A stretch of 11,243 nt of DNA. Origin: Bacteroidia bacterium (GTDB lineage Bacteria > Bacteroidota > Bacteroidia > NS11-12g > UBA9320). Shown here piece by piece: positions 1 to 5,854 of the stretch. A program made the translations under genes and the position numbers. Each line of letters begins with the position of its first letter. Positions within the stretch are counted from its first letter, which is position 1. The notes under the pieces are model-generated. The model saw only the letters and a list, made by a program, of their open reading frames with translations, did not search any database and was not told the DNA's origin. The stretch is from positions 1-11,243 of the forward strand of contig JABDQY010000201.1 in the NCBI GenBank assembly GCA_013042025.1, written 5' to 3'.

Positions 1-850
1 TTACTTGTGCTTGGTTCGCATATACTTTGCTATCAGAAGTCACAGTCATTTTTAGACTATTGGTTGTGCTTAGAGGTTGAACAACAGCACCGTTTGTTAC
101 ATCGGCAGCCATTACTTTAGAACCCAACACGTGATAAGTTAAAATATCAGCAAGGTTTGAAAGTCCAAGAAGACCATTAATATCTGTATTAAGTTTAACC
201 GCAATGCTATCAAATGCATCGTTAGTTGGAGCAAACACGGTATATGTTGCAAAAGGATCTGTTAAAGCAGGAAGTAGTTCTGCGGTAATAACAGCAGTAG
301 CTAAAGTAGAAAACCCGTTATCTAGAGCAACGTCAACAACTGTTTCACTTGGCAACAGTACTGCATTCATAGAGTGTACTACACCGTTATCTGCATTTAA
401 ATCAGGAGTGTTTACTTTAGAGTGGTTAGCAAAGACTGCACCAGCACTAGTTTTAGTAAGTTTCAATGTATTTGTTGTACTTAACGGTGTTTCAATATCA
501 CCGTTTGATATTGAGGCTGAACTTATTTCTGTTCCTACTACATGATATAATAGAATATCGGTAAGATTGGATAAGGCAAGAAGACCATTAATGTCTGTAT
601 TTAATTTAACAGCTAAGCTGTCAAAAGCATCATTGTCAGGTGCAAATACAGTTAGGGTAGAACTTGAATTTTGTAAAGCTGAAGCCAATCCTTGTTGATC
701 TATTGCAGCTTTCAAGTAAGTGTGATTCGAACTTGTGGCGATTATATCATCATATACGTTTGTTTGAGCGGTTACACTAACCGTCGTTAACATAAGTGCG
801 ATGGCAAATGCCATTAGTTTTGTTGATTTAAGTAAGATTAAATTTTTCAT
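1..850 (-). CDS. Secreted fasciclin (FAS1) repeat protein, 3' end cut by window edge
   Basis: Reading the minus strand from ATG at 850 gives 283 codons without a stop before the window edge, so the C-terminus is missing. An in-frame ATG at 859 would add only three residues; 850 is preferred because of the A-rich bases before it. Residues 1-29 form a signal peptide (basic start, hydrophobic core to about 26, then TAQ). FAS1 domain 1 covers about 30-168 and domain 2 starts near 169. Both carry the FAS1 H1 motif (TVFAPDNDAFDSL at 67-79; TVFAPTNDAFDSI at 204-216) and the H2-like YHV motif (102-104, 239-241). FAS1 proteins are extracellular adhesion or matrix proteins; the ligand here is unknown. 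A third domain or an anchoring tail may lie beyond the edge. It is divergent to galE and does not appear functionally linked. Confidence 0.9.
   Translation of the reverse strand, partial: MKNLILLKSTKLMAFAIALMLTTVSVTAQTNVYDDIIATSSNHTYLKAAIDQQGLASALQNSSSTLTVFAPDNDAFDSLAVKLNTDINGLLALSNLTDILLYHVVGTEISSASISNGDIETPLSTTNTLKLTKTSAGAVFANHSKVNTPDLNADNGVVHSMNAVLLPSETVVDVALDNGFSTLATAVITAELLPALTDPFATYTVFAPTNDAFDSIAVKLNTDINGLLGLSNLADILTYHVLGSKVMAADVTNGAVVQPLSTTNSLKMTVTSDSKVYANQAQV
140..241 (-). repeat. FAS1 core repeat, copy 2
   Basis: Codes for residues T204-L237, the second copy of the FAS1 core. It differs from copy 1 (551-652) at only four residues (T for D, I for L, G for A, A for T) and also shows clear nucleotide identity over AATACAGA-ATTAATGG. 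This points to tandem domain duplication or later gene conversion. Confidence 0.85.
551..652 (-). repeat. FAS1 core repeat, copy 1
   Basis: Codes for residues T67-L100 of the FAS1 protein. It matches the 34-residue block T204-L237 (140-241) at 30 of 34 positions, with a period of 137 residues (411 bases). The neighbouring parts of the two domains are much less alike. Confidence 0.85.
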
Positions 851-892
851 TTTATTCATTATTGTTTGGAGGTTAAACACTCAATCGAAACA

Positions 893-907
893 TTTTGTTT
901 AACAAAA
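893..907. promoter_or_regulatory. Perfect AT-rich palindrome upstream of the FAS1 gene
   Basis: TTTTGTT-T-AACAAAA is a perfect 7-base inverted repeat around a single T, about 43 bases before the FAS1 start codon. It could be an operator, but it is nearly all A/T in an AT-rich spacer. No exact TAnnTTTG element is seen on the minus strand in this spacer, so the FAS1 promoter was not located. Confidence 0.25.
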
Positions 908-1039
908 CAGTAAAAAACTTAAACAAAAATGACATTTCTATTTTTATAGTTCTTATTTATATATGATTTAGTATGAGTTAAGGTATTTACTATCAGTTAA
1001 TTAATCCTTGATAAAAGATGGGATAACTGTTTTGGTTTT

Positions 1040-1073
1040 TTTGCTCAATTTTGAAAATTGAATGGTACTTTTG
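1040..1073 (+). promoter_or_regulatory. Bacteroidota-type promoter of galE
   Basis: TACTTTTG at 1066-1073 matches the Bacteroidota -7 element TAnnTTTG exactly. TTTG at 1040-1043, at the end of a T run, fits the -33 element; the spacer is 22 bases, within the loose spacing known for this phylum. Only nine bases separate the -7 element from the galE ATG, so transcription should start within a few bases of the start codon and the mRNA should be leaderless or nearly so. Confidence 0.5.
1045..1061. promoter_or_regulatory. Candidate operator: 17-base palindrome in the galE promoter spacer
   Basis: TCAATTTT-G-AAAATTGA is a perfect 8-base inverted repeat around a central G. It lies wholly between the -33 and -7 elements of the predicted galE promoter, where a bound dimeric repressor would block RNA polymerase. 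The role is inferred from position and symmetry; no regulator is visible in the window. Confidence 0.35.
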
Positions 1074-1082
1074 AATTGAATT

Positions 1083-2093
1083 ATGAAAAAGATACTTGTT
1101 ACAGGTGGTCTGGGATACATTGGAAGTCACACTGTTGTTGAACTTCAAAACAAAGGTTATGAGGTTGTAGTTATCGATAATCTATCTAACTCTAAATTAG
1201 AAGTAAAGAAAAGAATTGAAAGAATTACGGGAAAACCATTTGAATTACTAGTGGGTGATGTGAATGACCCCAACGTATTGGAACAACTTTTTAGTAAAAG
1301 TAGCTTTGATGGAGTAATTCATTTTGCGGCATTCAAAGCAGTAGGAGAGTCTGTTGATTTTCCCATTAAGTACTACCAAAACAATGTTTCTGGATTGATT
1401 ACACTTTTAGCTGCAATGGACAAGTATGAAACAAAGAATCTTATTTTTTCATCGAGTTGTACCGTTTATGGAACTGTAAAGGATTTACCTGTTAACGAAA
1501 ATTCACCAATTCAAGAGGCAGAAAGTCCCTACGGCACAACTAAAATTTTATGTGAGGAGATTCTACAAGATTATGTGAAACACAAACCTCTTAATGTAAT
1601 TCTGCTTCGTTACTTTAATCCTGTTGGAGCTCATCCAAGCTCAGAAATAGGAGAGTTGCCTCTGGGTGTACCTAATAACCTTGTTCCATTTATAACTCAG
1701 ACCGCAGCAGGAATTCGAGAGAAAATTACAGTTTTTGGGAACGATTACAATACAATTGATGGCACTTGTGTTAGAGACTACATACATGTTGTAGATCTTG
1801 CTGATGCACATGTTAAAGCTCTGGAATTTGCAGAATCAATGAGCACAAGTATAGATGTGTTTAATATTGGAACTGGCAACGGCAACACTGTTTTGGAAGT
1901 GATTAAAGCATTTGAACAAGCCAATGAAATGAAGCTGAATTATCAAATTGGAGCAAGACGTGCTGGAGACGTAGAACAAATTTGGGCAGATACTACTAAA
2001 GTGTCCAATGTTCTAGGATGGAATGCACGCTATAACCTTAATGATATGATGAAACATGCCTGGAAGTGGCAAGAAAATCTAGAAAACAACTAA
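1083..2093 (+). CDS. galE: UDP-glucose 4-epimerase GalE
   Basis: This enzyme interconverts UDP-glucose and UDP-galactose with bound NAD in the cytoplasm, supplying galactose catabolism and surface polysaccharide synthesis. At 336 residues it has the usual family length. The Rossmann motif TGGLGYIGSH lies at 7-16. The catalytic set of extended short-chain dehydrogenases is intact: FSSSCTVYG at 122-130 (catalytic Ser125 by alignment) and Y150-GTT-K154. RYFNP (176-180) and RDYIHVVDLA (231-240) are typical of the family. The position before WAD that is Tyr299 in E. coli GalE and gates N-acetylated sugars is Ile300 here, so a wider substrate range is possible. The gene stands alone on the plus strand, ends directly against the methyltransferase gene, and has a short-leader promoter. 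Confidence 0.97.
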   Translation: MKKILVTGGLGYIGSHTVVELQNKGYEVVVIDNLSNSKLEVKKRIERITGKPFELLVGDVNDPNVLEQLFSKSSFDGVIHFAAFKAVGESVDFPIKYYQNNVSGLITLLAAMDKYETKNLIFSSSCTVYGTVKDLPVNENSPIQEAESPYGTTKILCEEILQDYVKHKPLNVILLRYFNPVGAHPSSEIGELPLGVPNNLVPFITQTAAGIREKITVFGNDYNTIDGTCVRDYIHVVDLADAHVKALEFAESMSTSIDVFNIGTGNGNTVLEVIKAFEQANEMKLNYQIGARRAGDVEQIWADTTKVSNVLGWNARYNLNDMMKHAWKWQENLENN

Positions 2094-2549
2094 TTACCAC
2101 AAGAATGGAATTACCCGTTTCTTTGTTGATTTCTTGAATTCAGAATATTCGGGATGCTTTTTTAGTAATTGCCTTTCCTCGAAATGTATTTTTAAGATGA
2201 GTGTTATCACTAAAACGGAGTAAACAATCCAGCTAAACGAACTATTTGCTCGAAGGGCTGGTGGCAGAAAAAAGAATATTAAAGAGGTATACATTGGATG
2301 TCTCACAAATTTGTACGGTCCTACTCGTGTGATGCTGCTCTCAAGATTAGGTACTGGGTAAACACTCCAATTGTTTTGTCCAACACTTCGCACAGCCCAA
2401 ATACCGAAAATGATTGCTGCAATCTGAAGAATTAGAATTACATCCAACGCAATTAATTCACTGAAAAAAGCAAGTATGCCAATACAAACAAACTGCATAA
2501 GAACAAAAATCTGCTTCAATTTATTACCGTTATCGCTTATTGACGCCAA
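2094..2549 (-). CDS. Membrane methyltransferase, isoprenylcysteine carboxyl methyltransferase (ICMT/PEMT)-like family
   Basis: The 151-residue product has about four hydrophobic segments (roughly 12-30, 34-54, 86-98, 104-121). It carries the family signature GPYKFVRHPMY at 77-87, a Glu-Glu pair at 124-125, and an ending like YSEFKKSTKKRVIPFLW. These match small integral-membrane SAM-dependent methyltransferases (ICMT/PEMT group), whose bacterial substrates are mostly unknown. The start is uncertain. The longest frame begins at a TTG (2549), overlapping the protease gene by 20 bases, and a stop codon lies just upstream in frame. The first ATG is at 2498 and would leave a 31-base gap and 134 residues. 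TTG starts are rare in this phylum, but the extra residues NGNKLKQIFVLMQF look like the usual polar lead-in to the first membrane segment. It is probably co-transcribed with the protease. Confidence 0.8.
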   Translation of the reverse strand: MASISDNGNKLKQIFVLMQFVCIGILAFFSELIALDVILILQIAAIIFGIWAVRSVGQNNWSVYPVPNLESSITRVGPYKFVRHPMYTSLIFFFLPPALRANSSFSWIVYSVLVITLILKIHFEERQLLKKHPEYSEFKKSTKKRVIPFLW

Positions 2550-4089
2550 TTATCATGGCAATTGCTTCTTCACCATTTGTATCTGTTGAAAAACCAATAT
2601 TTTTTCCATTGCCTTGAAATTTCACCCCTCGCTTTAACACTCTTCCTAAGGCATTGTTCACCTTCTCAGTATAGTTATTACCAGAAGCATTGTTTATTGC
2701 TTTGTTCACACTTTCATAGTCGATAGGTTGTTTGGTTACTAAAATTGCAAAGAAATCTTTATTCCCTTCGTTGTCTGCAAGAAGTGAATGATCTCTTGGA
2801 AAGATTCGTGTCCCAGTTATTCCGCAATAAGGTGAATGTTTCGCCGTATAAGGAAACAATACATAGCTGGTGTTATTTACTTCCGCACCAAAAATATAGG
2901 TGTAGCAATCAATTGTATTAGCAACTTCAATTTTAAACTTAGTCATTTTTGCAATTGAACTACTGGTTTCAAAATAGTTATTTGCTACTTGTCTAATTGG
3001 AATGTATTCGCCGCCATTATTTTGCACTAGACCAAATGCCATTTCAAATTTGGTTGGACTTTGCTTTTTAGCATCTCCCATAGGATAGAGACCATAAGCT
3101 TCTTTTGTGAAATATTGAAAATCGTTGTATCGAACCCATCCAAAACCATCTTTACCCCATTCATTTCCCCAACTATTCATAATCTGAAATGATCCCCCTT
3201 CTTTATAATCATCATAACCAATTACACACATTGCATGACCACCAAATCCTCTCATGTTGTAATCATTACGTGAAGGTTGCCAAAGTTCTTGTCCTTGCAT
3301 TCCTTGCATAAAGCTTCCACCTACCATCATTCCAATTACAACCGGAGCTCCTTGTGCTAAGTTTTGTTTGATAGCTAGTAAATCAATTGCTCCTCTTGGA
3401 TCTTCATTAACTGTGAGTCTATTGTATCCTCTGGTTCTATAGTTGGCCATCTTTTGGAGACCAGCACTATTAGGTTTTGATGAGCAACTACTTTCGTCAT
3501 AAGGGAAATCATTCCAAGGGAGTACTCCTCGTTGTCTCATAACATCCATAGCTTTGTTGATATATGCCCCTTGGCAATTAGGTAAGGCGATTTGGTTATA
3601 TAAACTACTAGGACTAAAGGCTACTGAATTTGGACTTTTACCTGTTGCTTTTGCTTCCATTATAGTGCGGGCGGCATAGCTACTTGCCCAACCAACACAG
3701 CTTCCTTGATATCCTTGGTTTTTTCGGGTAGGACAATATTGTTGTAAAGAAACTCGCTCAGGAAGTACGTTTTTTGATGTTTCAGCCAATGGAGTAAACA
3801 CCTCAGCTTTGTCAAATTCATCTGGATCTAATGTTGCCCCTTTGGTTAGATCTGTTTCTTGGTTTGAAACATCGGCAATATTATTCATACAGCCATCTTT
3901 TGTGAAATACCAGATAGCACCTATCGCTAATAGGAGCATCAAGAGTTTTGGTTTTTTTATAAGAAAACCAAGTATCATTGGTAAGAAAGAGAGTATTCCT
4001 CCTAAACCAGATCCGCCTTGTTTGTTCCTAGGTATATTTCTTTGTTCGTTTTGCCCTTTGTTTTCATCAGGCACCATTCTAATTGGCAT
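2530..4089 (-). CDS. Membrane-anchored papain-like (C1 family) cysteine protease with extra C-terminal domain
   Basis: Of the 519 residues, about 1-28 are polar and 29-62 hold two hydrophobic stretches around KKPK (45-48), probably a membrane anchor. A linker runs to about 110. The papain-like domain spans about 110-335 with all catalytic residues visible: oxyanion Gln125 in NQG, nucleophile Cys131 in GSCVGWA, His285 in GGHAMCVIGY, and Asn305 in NSWGNEWG. The Cys that precedes the catalytic Cys in papain and forms a disulfide is Gln128 here, so that bond is absent. Residues about 350-519 form a separate domain with LFPYTAKHSPY (411-421) and an FFAILVTKQPIDYESVNKAI stretch, which resembles DUF4384-type domains; this assignment is tentative. 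No prodomain is obvious, and the natural substrate is unknown. It starts at ATG 4089. Confidence 0.88.
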   Translation of the reverse strand: MPIRMVPDENKGQNEQRNIPRNKQGGSGLGGILSFLPMILGFLIKKPKLLMLLLAIGAIWYFTKDGCMNNIADVSNQETDLTKGATLDPDEFDKAEVFTPLAETSKNVLPERVSLQQYCPTRKNQGYQGSCVGWASSYAARTIMEAKATGKSPNSVAFSPSSLYNQIALPNCQGAYINKAMDVMRQRGVLPWNDFPYDESSCSSKPNSAGLQKMANYRTRGYNRLTVNEDPRGAIDLLAIKQNLAQGAPVVIGMMVGGSFMQGMQGQELWQPSRNDYNMRGFGGHAMCVIGYDDYKEGGSFQIMNSWGNEWGKDGFGWVRYNDFQYFTKEAYGLYPMGDAKKQSPTKFEMAFGLVQNNGGEYIPIRQVANNYFETSSSIAKMTKFKIEVANTIDCYTYIFGAEVNNTSYVLFPYTAKHSPYCGITGTRIFPRDHSLLADNEGNKDFFAILVTKQPIDYESVNKAINNASGNNYTEKVNNALGRVLKRGVKFQGNGKNIGFSTDTNGEEAIAMIIGVNKR

Positions 4090-4138
4090 AGATTTTATTA
4101 TTTATTAGATACAAATTAAATTAAATGAAACAATTTAA

Positions 4139-4154
4139 TTGGGTCTTCACCCAA
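4139..4154. other. Short perfect hairpin TTGGGT-CTTC-ACCCAA
   Basis: A 6-base perfect stem with a CTTC tetraloop lies between the protease start (4089, minus) and the outer-membrane remnant (4200, plus). It contains the only GC-rich bases in this spacer. No proper T run follows on either strand, so it is not a convincing terminator; it could be a leader hairpin or a protein-binding site. Confidence 0.3.
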
Positions 4155-4199
4155 CCATTGTTTTAAGTTTGACGTATATAGCGATAAAAGTATCAGAAA

Positions 4200-4398
4200 A
4201 TGAAAACTAAAATTGTACTTTTTACCTTTGCTTTATATTTTTAATGTATCAGCAGGAATCAAATATCGATTTACATCGAAATTAAACGCATATGTAAGCT
4301 ACGGTTACAGTAAAGTTTTAAATTCTATGATGAAGGATTATATTCAAAACCCATCAATTAATCAAATAAAGGTTGGAATTAAGATTAAACTCAATTAA
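4200..4398 (+). pseudogene. Remnant of an outer-membrane beta-barrel protein gene (internal deletion plus frameshift)
   Basis: ATG at 4200 opens a signal-peptide-like start (MKTKIVLFTFALYF) that stops at TAA 4242-4244. The frame one base over then runs on to TAA at 4396-4398, reading NVSAGIKYRF, LNAYVSYGYSK and a final KVGIKIKLN. Alternating polar and apolar residues, tight turns and a terminal strand of this kind are typical of the last two or three strands of a Bacteroidota beta-barrel. Removing one T from the T5 run at 4238-4242 would join the two parts. Even then only about 65 residues would remain, far too few for a barrel, so most of the gene is missing. The only open frame covering both parts would need a TTG start at 4213. 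It ends eight bases before the ATP-grasp gene. This may instead be a chance short frame. Confidence 0.5.
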
Positions 4399-4406
4399 TT
4401 CTTGTT

Positions 4407-5474
4407 TTATCTATTGAATGCTGCCCATTTTTTGTTTACGGCAGATTCAGCATCCAATAATGCTAAAACTTCATCAGCAATATTCTCACTCAGTTCCAAG
4501 AAAGTGGTAAACCCAACACAAGATGCGTTTATTTCACCAAGTACATAGATATCTTCTTTAGTCTTCTCATCTGTATCAAGAATAAAGTCCGCAGTCCAAA
4601 TCAATGGTAGGTCATAGTTGCCCAATCTTTCTCTAATAAGAGGTATAGATTTTCTAACAGATTCAACCAATTCTGGCCATTGTTCTGGAGTGTCGTATCT
4701 ATATTTCGCACCAGAGAATAGTGTTGCTGAAAATGCATCTTCTGTATCTGCTGGTTTTTTGTGAACGATATTGACTACTTTTTCTCTTAACATTAAAACT
4801 CTGATTTCACCTTCTACTATTCGCTCTAGAAATGGCATATCCAACAACATCCCATTTTCTCCTTCAAGGTAAGGAATACAGAATTCTAGAAATTCTTGTA
4901 AGTTCTTTTCTTCGGTATGGTTGTCTTTCGCTTCAGTTAATTTAAGCTTTGCGTCCATAGGTATTTTTCCTTTGTATTTTTCCGCATTCAGAACTTCTAC
5001 TCTCCAAATACCTTCACCAGTAGAACCTCTATTTTGTTTCAGAACGCGAACACCTTTTTTCAAAGTTGCTGGTAGTTTATCCTTTAGGGTATCGAAATCA
5101 TAATAGGTATATACATCCTTTGGAACAATTGGTGTTCCTTTCAGTTTCTCAACTGAATTTTTTGCTCCATACGCTATCATTGCATCTGGATGTGGTAATC
5201 CTTCAACTTCATTTGCAACTAATTCTCTTAGCATTTGAAAATAGCCTGTTTCATCTTGTAAATTCCCAGGATTTACTCTACTGATGTATGCATCTGCTTT
5301 TTCTAAAGTATAACGATAGATTTCTCCTCGGTCTTCGTCTGAATAAAACACTATTTCAGCAGACCATCCTCTTTTTTTAAGAGCATCAATAATTGGTTTT
5401 GAATCTTTTCTAAAGCCGTATTTCCCCTTGTCAGATCCACCACGTGCTTCGAATATTATAACATGTTTTTTCAT
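4407..5474 (-). CDS. Cj0069-family ATP-grasp-like protein of unknown function
   Basis: The 355-residue soluble protein opens with MKKHVIIFEARGGSDKGKYG and has RVNPGN at 66-71 and GLPHPDAMIAYGAKN at 92-106, which I recognise as the conserved family named after Campylobacter Cj0069. The ATP-grasp features are visible: Lys146 followed by a glycine-rich loop (NRGSTGEGIWR, 148-158), ERIVEGEIRVLML (217-229), and acidic metal-ligand candidates Asp296 (WTADFILD) and Glu314 with Asn316 (LGEINAS). ATP-grasp enzymes ligate a carboxylate to an amine or thiol through an acyl phosphate; the substrates of this family are not known to me. The ATG at 5474 is the natural start, with an exact -7 element 25 bases upstream. 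The gene is separated from its neighbours and is probably transcribed alone. Confidence 0.85.
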   Translation of the reverse strand: MKKHVIIFEARGGSDKGKYGFRKDSKPIIDALKKRGWSAEIVFYSDEDRGEIYRYTLEKADAYISRVNPGNLQDETGYFQMLRELVANEVEGLPHPDAMIAYGAKNSVEKLKGTPIVPKDVYTYYDFDTLKDKLPATLKKGVRVLKQNRGSTGEGIWRVEVLNAEKYKGKIPMDAKLKLTEAKDNHTEEKNLQEFLEFCIPYLEGENGMLLDMPFLERIVEGEIRVLMLREKVVNIVHKKPADTEDAFSATLFSGAKYRYDTPEQWPELVESVRKSIPLIRERLGNYDLPLIWTADFILDTDEKTKEDIYVLGEINASCVGFTTFLELSENIADEVLALLDAESAVNKKWAAFNR

Positions 5475-5499
5475 TTTATTTAGGTTTTAAAAAAGGTTG

Positions 5500-5507
5500 C
5501 AAATTTA
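5500..5507 (-). promoter_or_regulatory. -7 element (TAAATTTG) of the Cj0069-family gene
   Basis: TAAATTTG on the minus strand matches TAnnTTTG exactly and leaves 25 bases to the ATG at 5474. No well-placed TTTG -33 element is seen. The same octamer, followed by C, precedes the dioxygenase gene at 9762-9769. Confidence 0.35.
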
Positions 5508-5649
5508 GTAAGTGCAAAAGTGTAGAGCATATGATAGTTCTCATTAAATAGCATGAGAAATTTCAGTTAAGATTTTGTTAATCTAAGGTAAATAGGCCTT
5601 AAAGAATGGGTTTGTATTTTGAGCAGAAAGACCAGACTAAATTCATTTC

Positions 5650-5686
5650 AAAAAAAATGCCGATGGATTTGCATCCAACGACATTT
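5650..5686 (-). terminator. Probable intrinsic terminator of the sulfur/hydrolase unit
   Basis: On the minus strand AAATG-T-CG-T-TGGAT pairs with ATCCA-T-CG-G-CATTT around the tetraloop GCAA, giving 12 base pairs and two single mismatches. Eight T residues follow at the base of the stem (A run at 5650-5657 on the plus strand). It lies about 168 bases after the stop of the hydrolase gene, and I see no better terminator between them. Confidence 0.6.
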
Positions 5687-5690
5687 AAAA

Positions 5691-5708
5691 TATTAACCCC
5701 CGTTAATA
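5691..5708. repeat. Perfect inverted repeat TATTAAC-CCCC-GTTAATA
   Basis: A 7-base perfect inverted repeat with a CCCC loop lies four bases before the terminator hairpin (minus-strand sense). It may extend the 3' structure of the mRNA or be a binding site. No T run follows it. Confidence 0.35.
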
Positions 5709-5757
5709 GATTCTTACTACACCAATGAAAGGGAATATTTGATGTAAAATTTCTTTA

Positions 5758-5781
5758 GTTTAACCTGAACTTAGGTTAAAC
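5758..5781. repeat. Perfect 9-base inverted repeat downstream of the hydrolase gene
   Basis: GTTTAACCT-6 bases-AGGTTAAAC is perfectly symmetric and lies 74 bases after the hydrolase stop codon. No T run follows on the minus strand (TAAAGAAATTTT), so it is a weaker terminator candidate than 5650-5686. It could protect the mRNA 3' end or bind a dimeric regulator. Confidence 0.4.
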
Positions 5782-5854
5782 ATGGCTACAAAGTTATGGT
5801 TTTATTATTAAGTGATGTGCTTAAAGACAATAAATTTGGTTTAGTTATAAACAG

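Larger units (their letters stand above)
5475..5854. other. 380-base intergenic region with several inverted repeats
   Basis: This gap lies between the end of the secreted hydrolase gene and the start of the Cj0069-family gene, both on the minus strand. It holds no credible coding frame. In transcription order it contains a 9-base inverted repeat (5758-5781), a 7-base inverted repeat with a CCCC loop (5691-5708), a bulged hairpin followed by a T run (5650-5686), and the -7 element at 5500-5507. Apart from these it is plain AT-rich sequence; a small RNA could be hidden here but nothing shows one directly. Confidence 0.5.

Noticed and set aside
204..545. Plus-strand frame of 113 codons
   Set aside because: It lies wholly antisense to the FAS1 gene, which has a signal peptide and clear domain motifs; the antisense protein has no recognisable feature.
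2094..4089. A eukaryote-like CAAX processing pair (protease plus isoprenylcysteine methyltransferase)
   Set aside because: The protease is papain-like rather than a CAAX protease, and nothing in the window points to protein prenylation.
3809..4108. Plus-strand frame of 99 codons with hydrophobic stretches
   Set aside because: Its hydrophobic parts mirror the membrane anchor of the protease on the other strand; it has no start context or family motif of its own.
4112..4119. TTAATTTG as the -7 element of the protease gene
   Set aside because: It misses the conserved A of TAnnTTTG and has no -33 partner at a proper distance.
4114..4140. Inverted repeat AATTAAATT / AATTTAATT as a terminator or operator
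   Set aside because: It is made only of A and T in an AT-rich spacer, with no following T run, so chance is enough to explain it.
4921..5284. Two overlapping plus-strand frames of 60 and 72 codons
   Set aside because: Both lie antisense inside the conserved Cj0069-family gene and look like chance frames.
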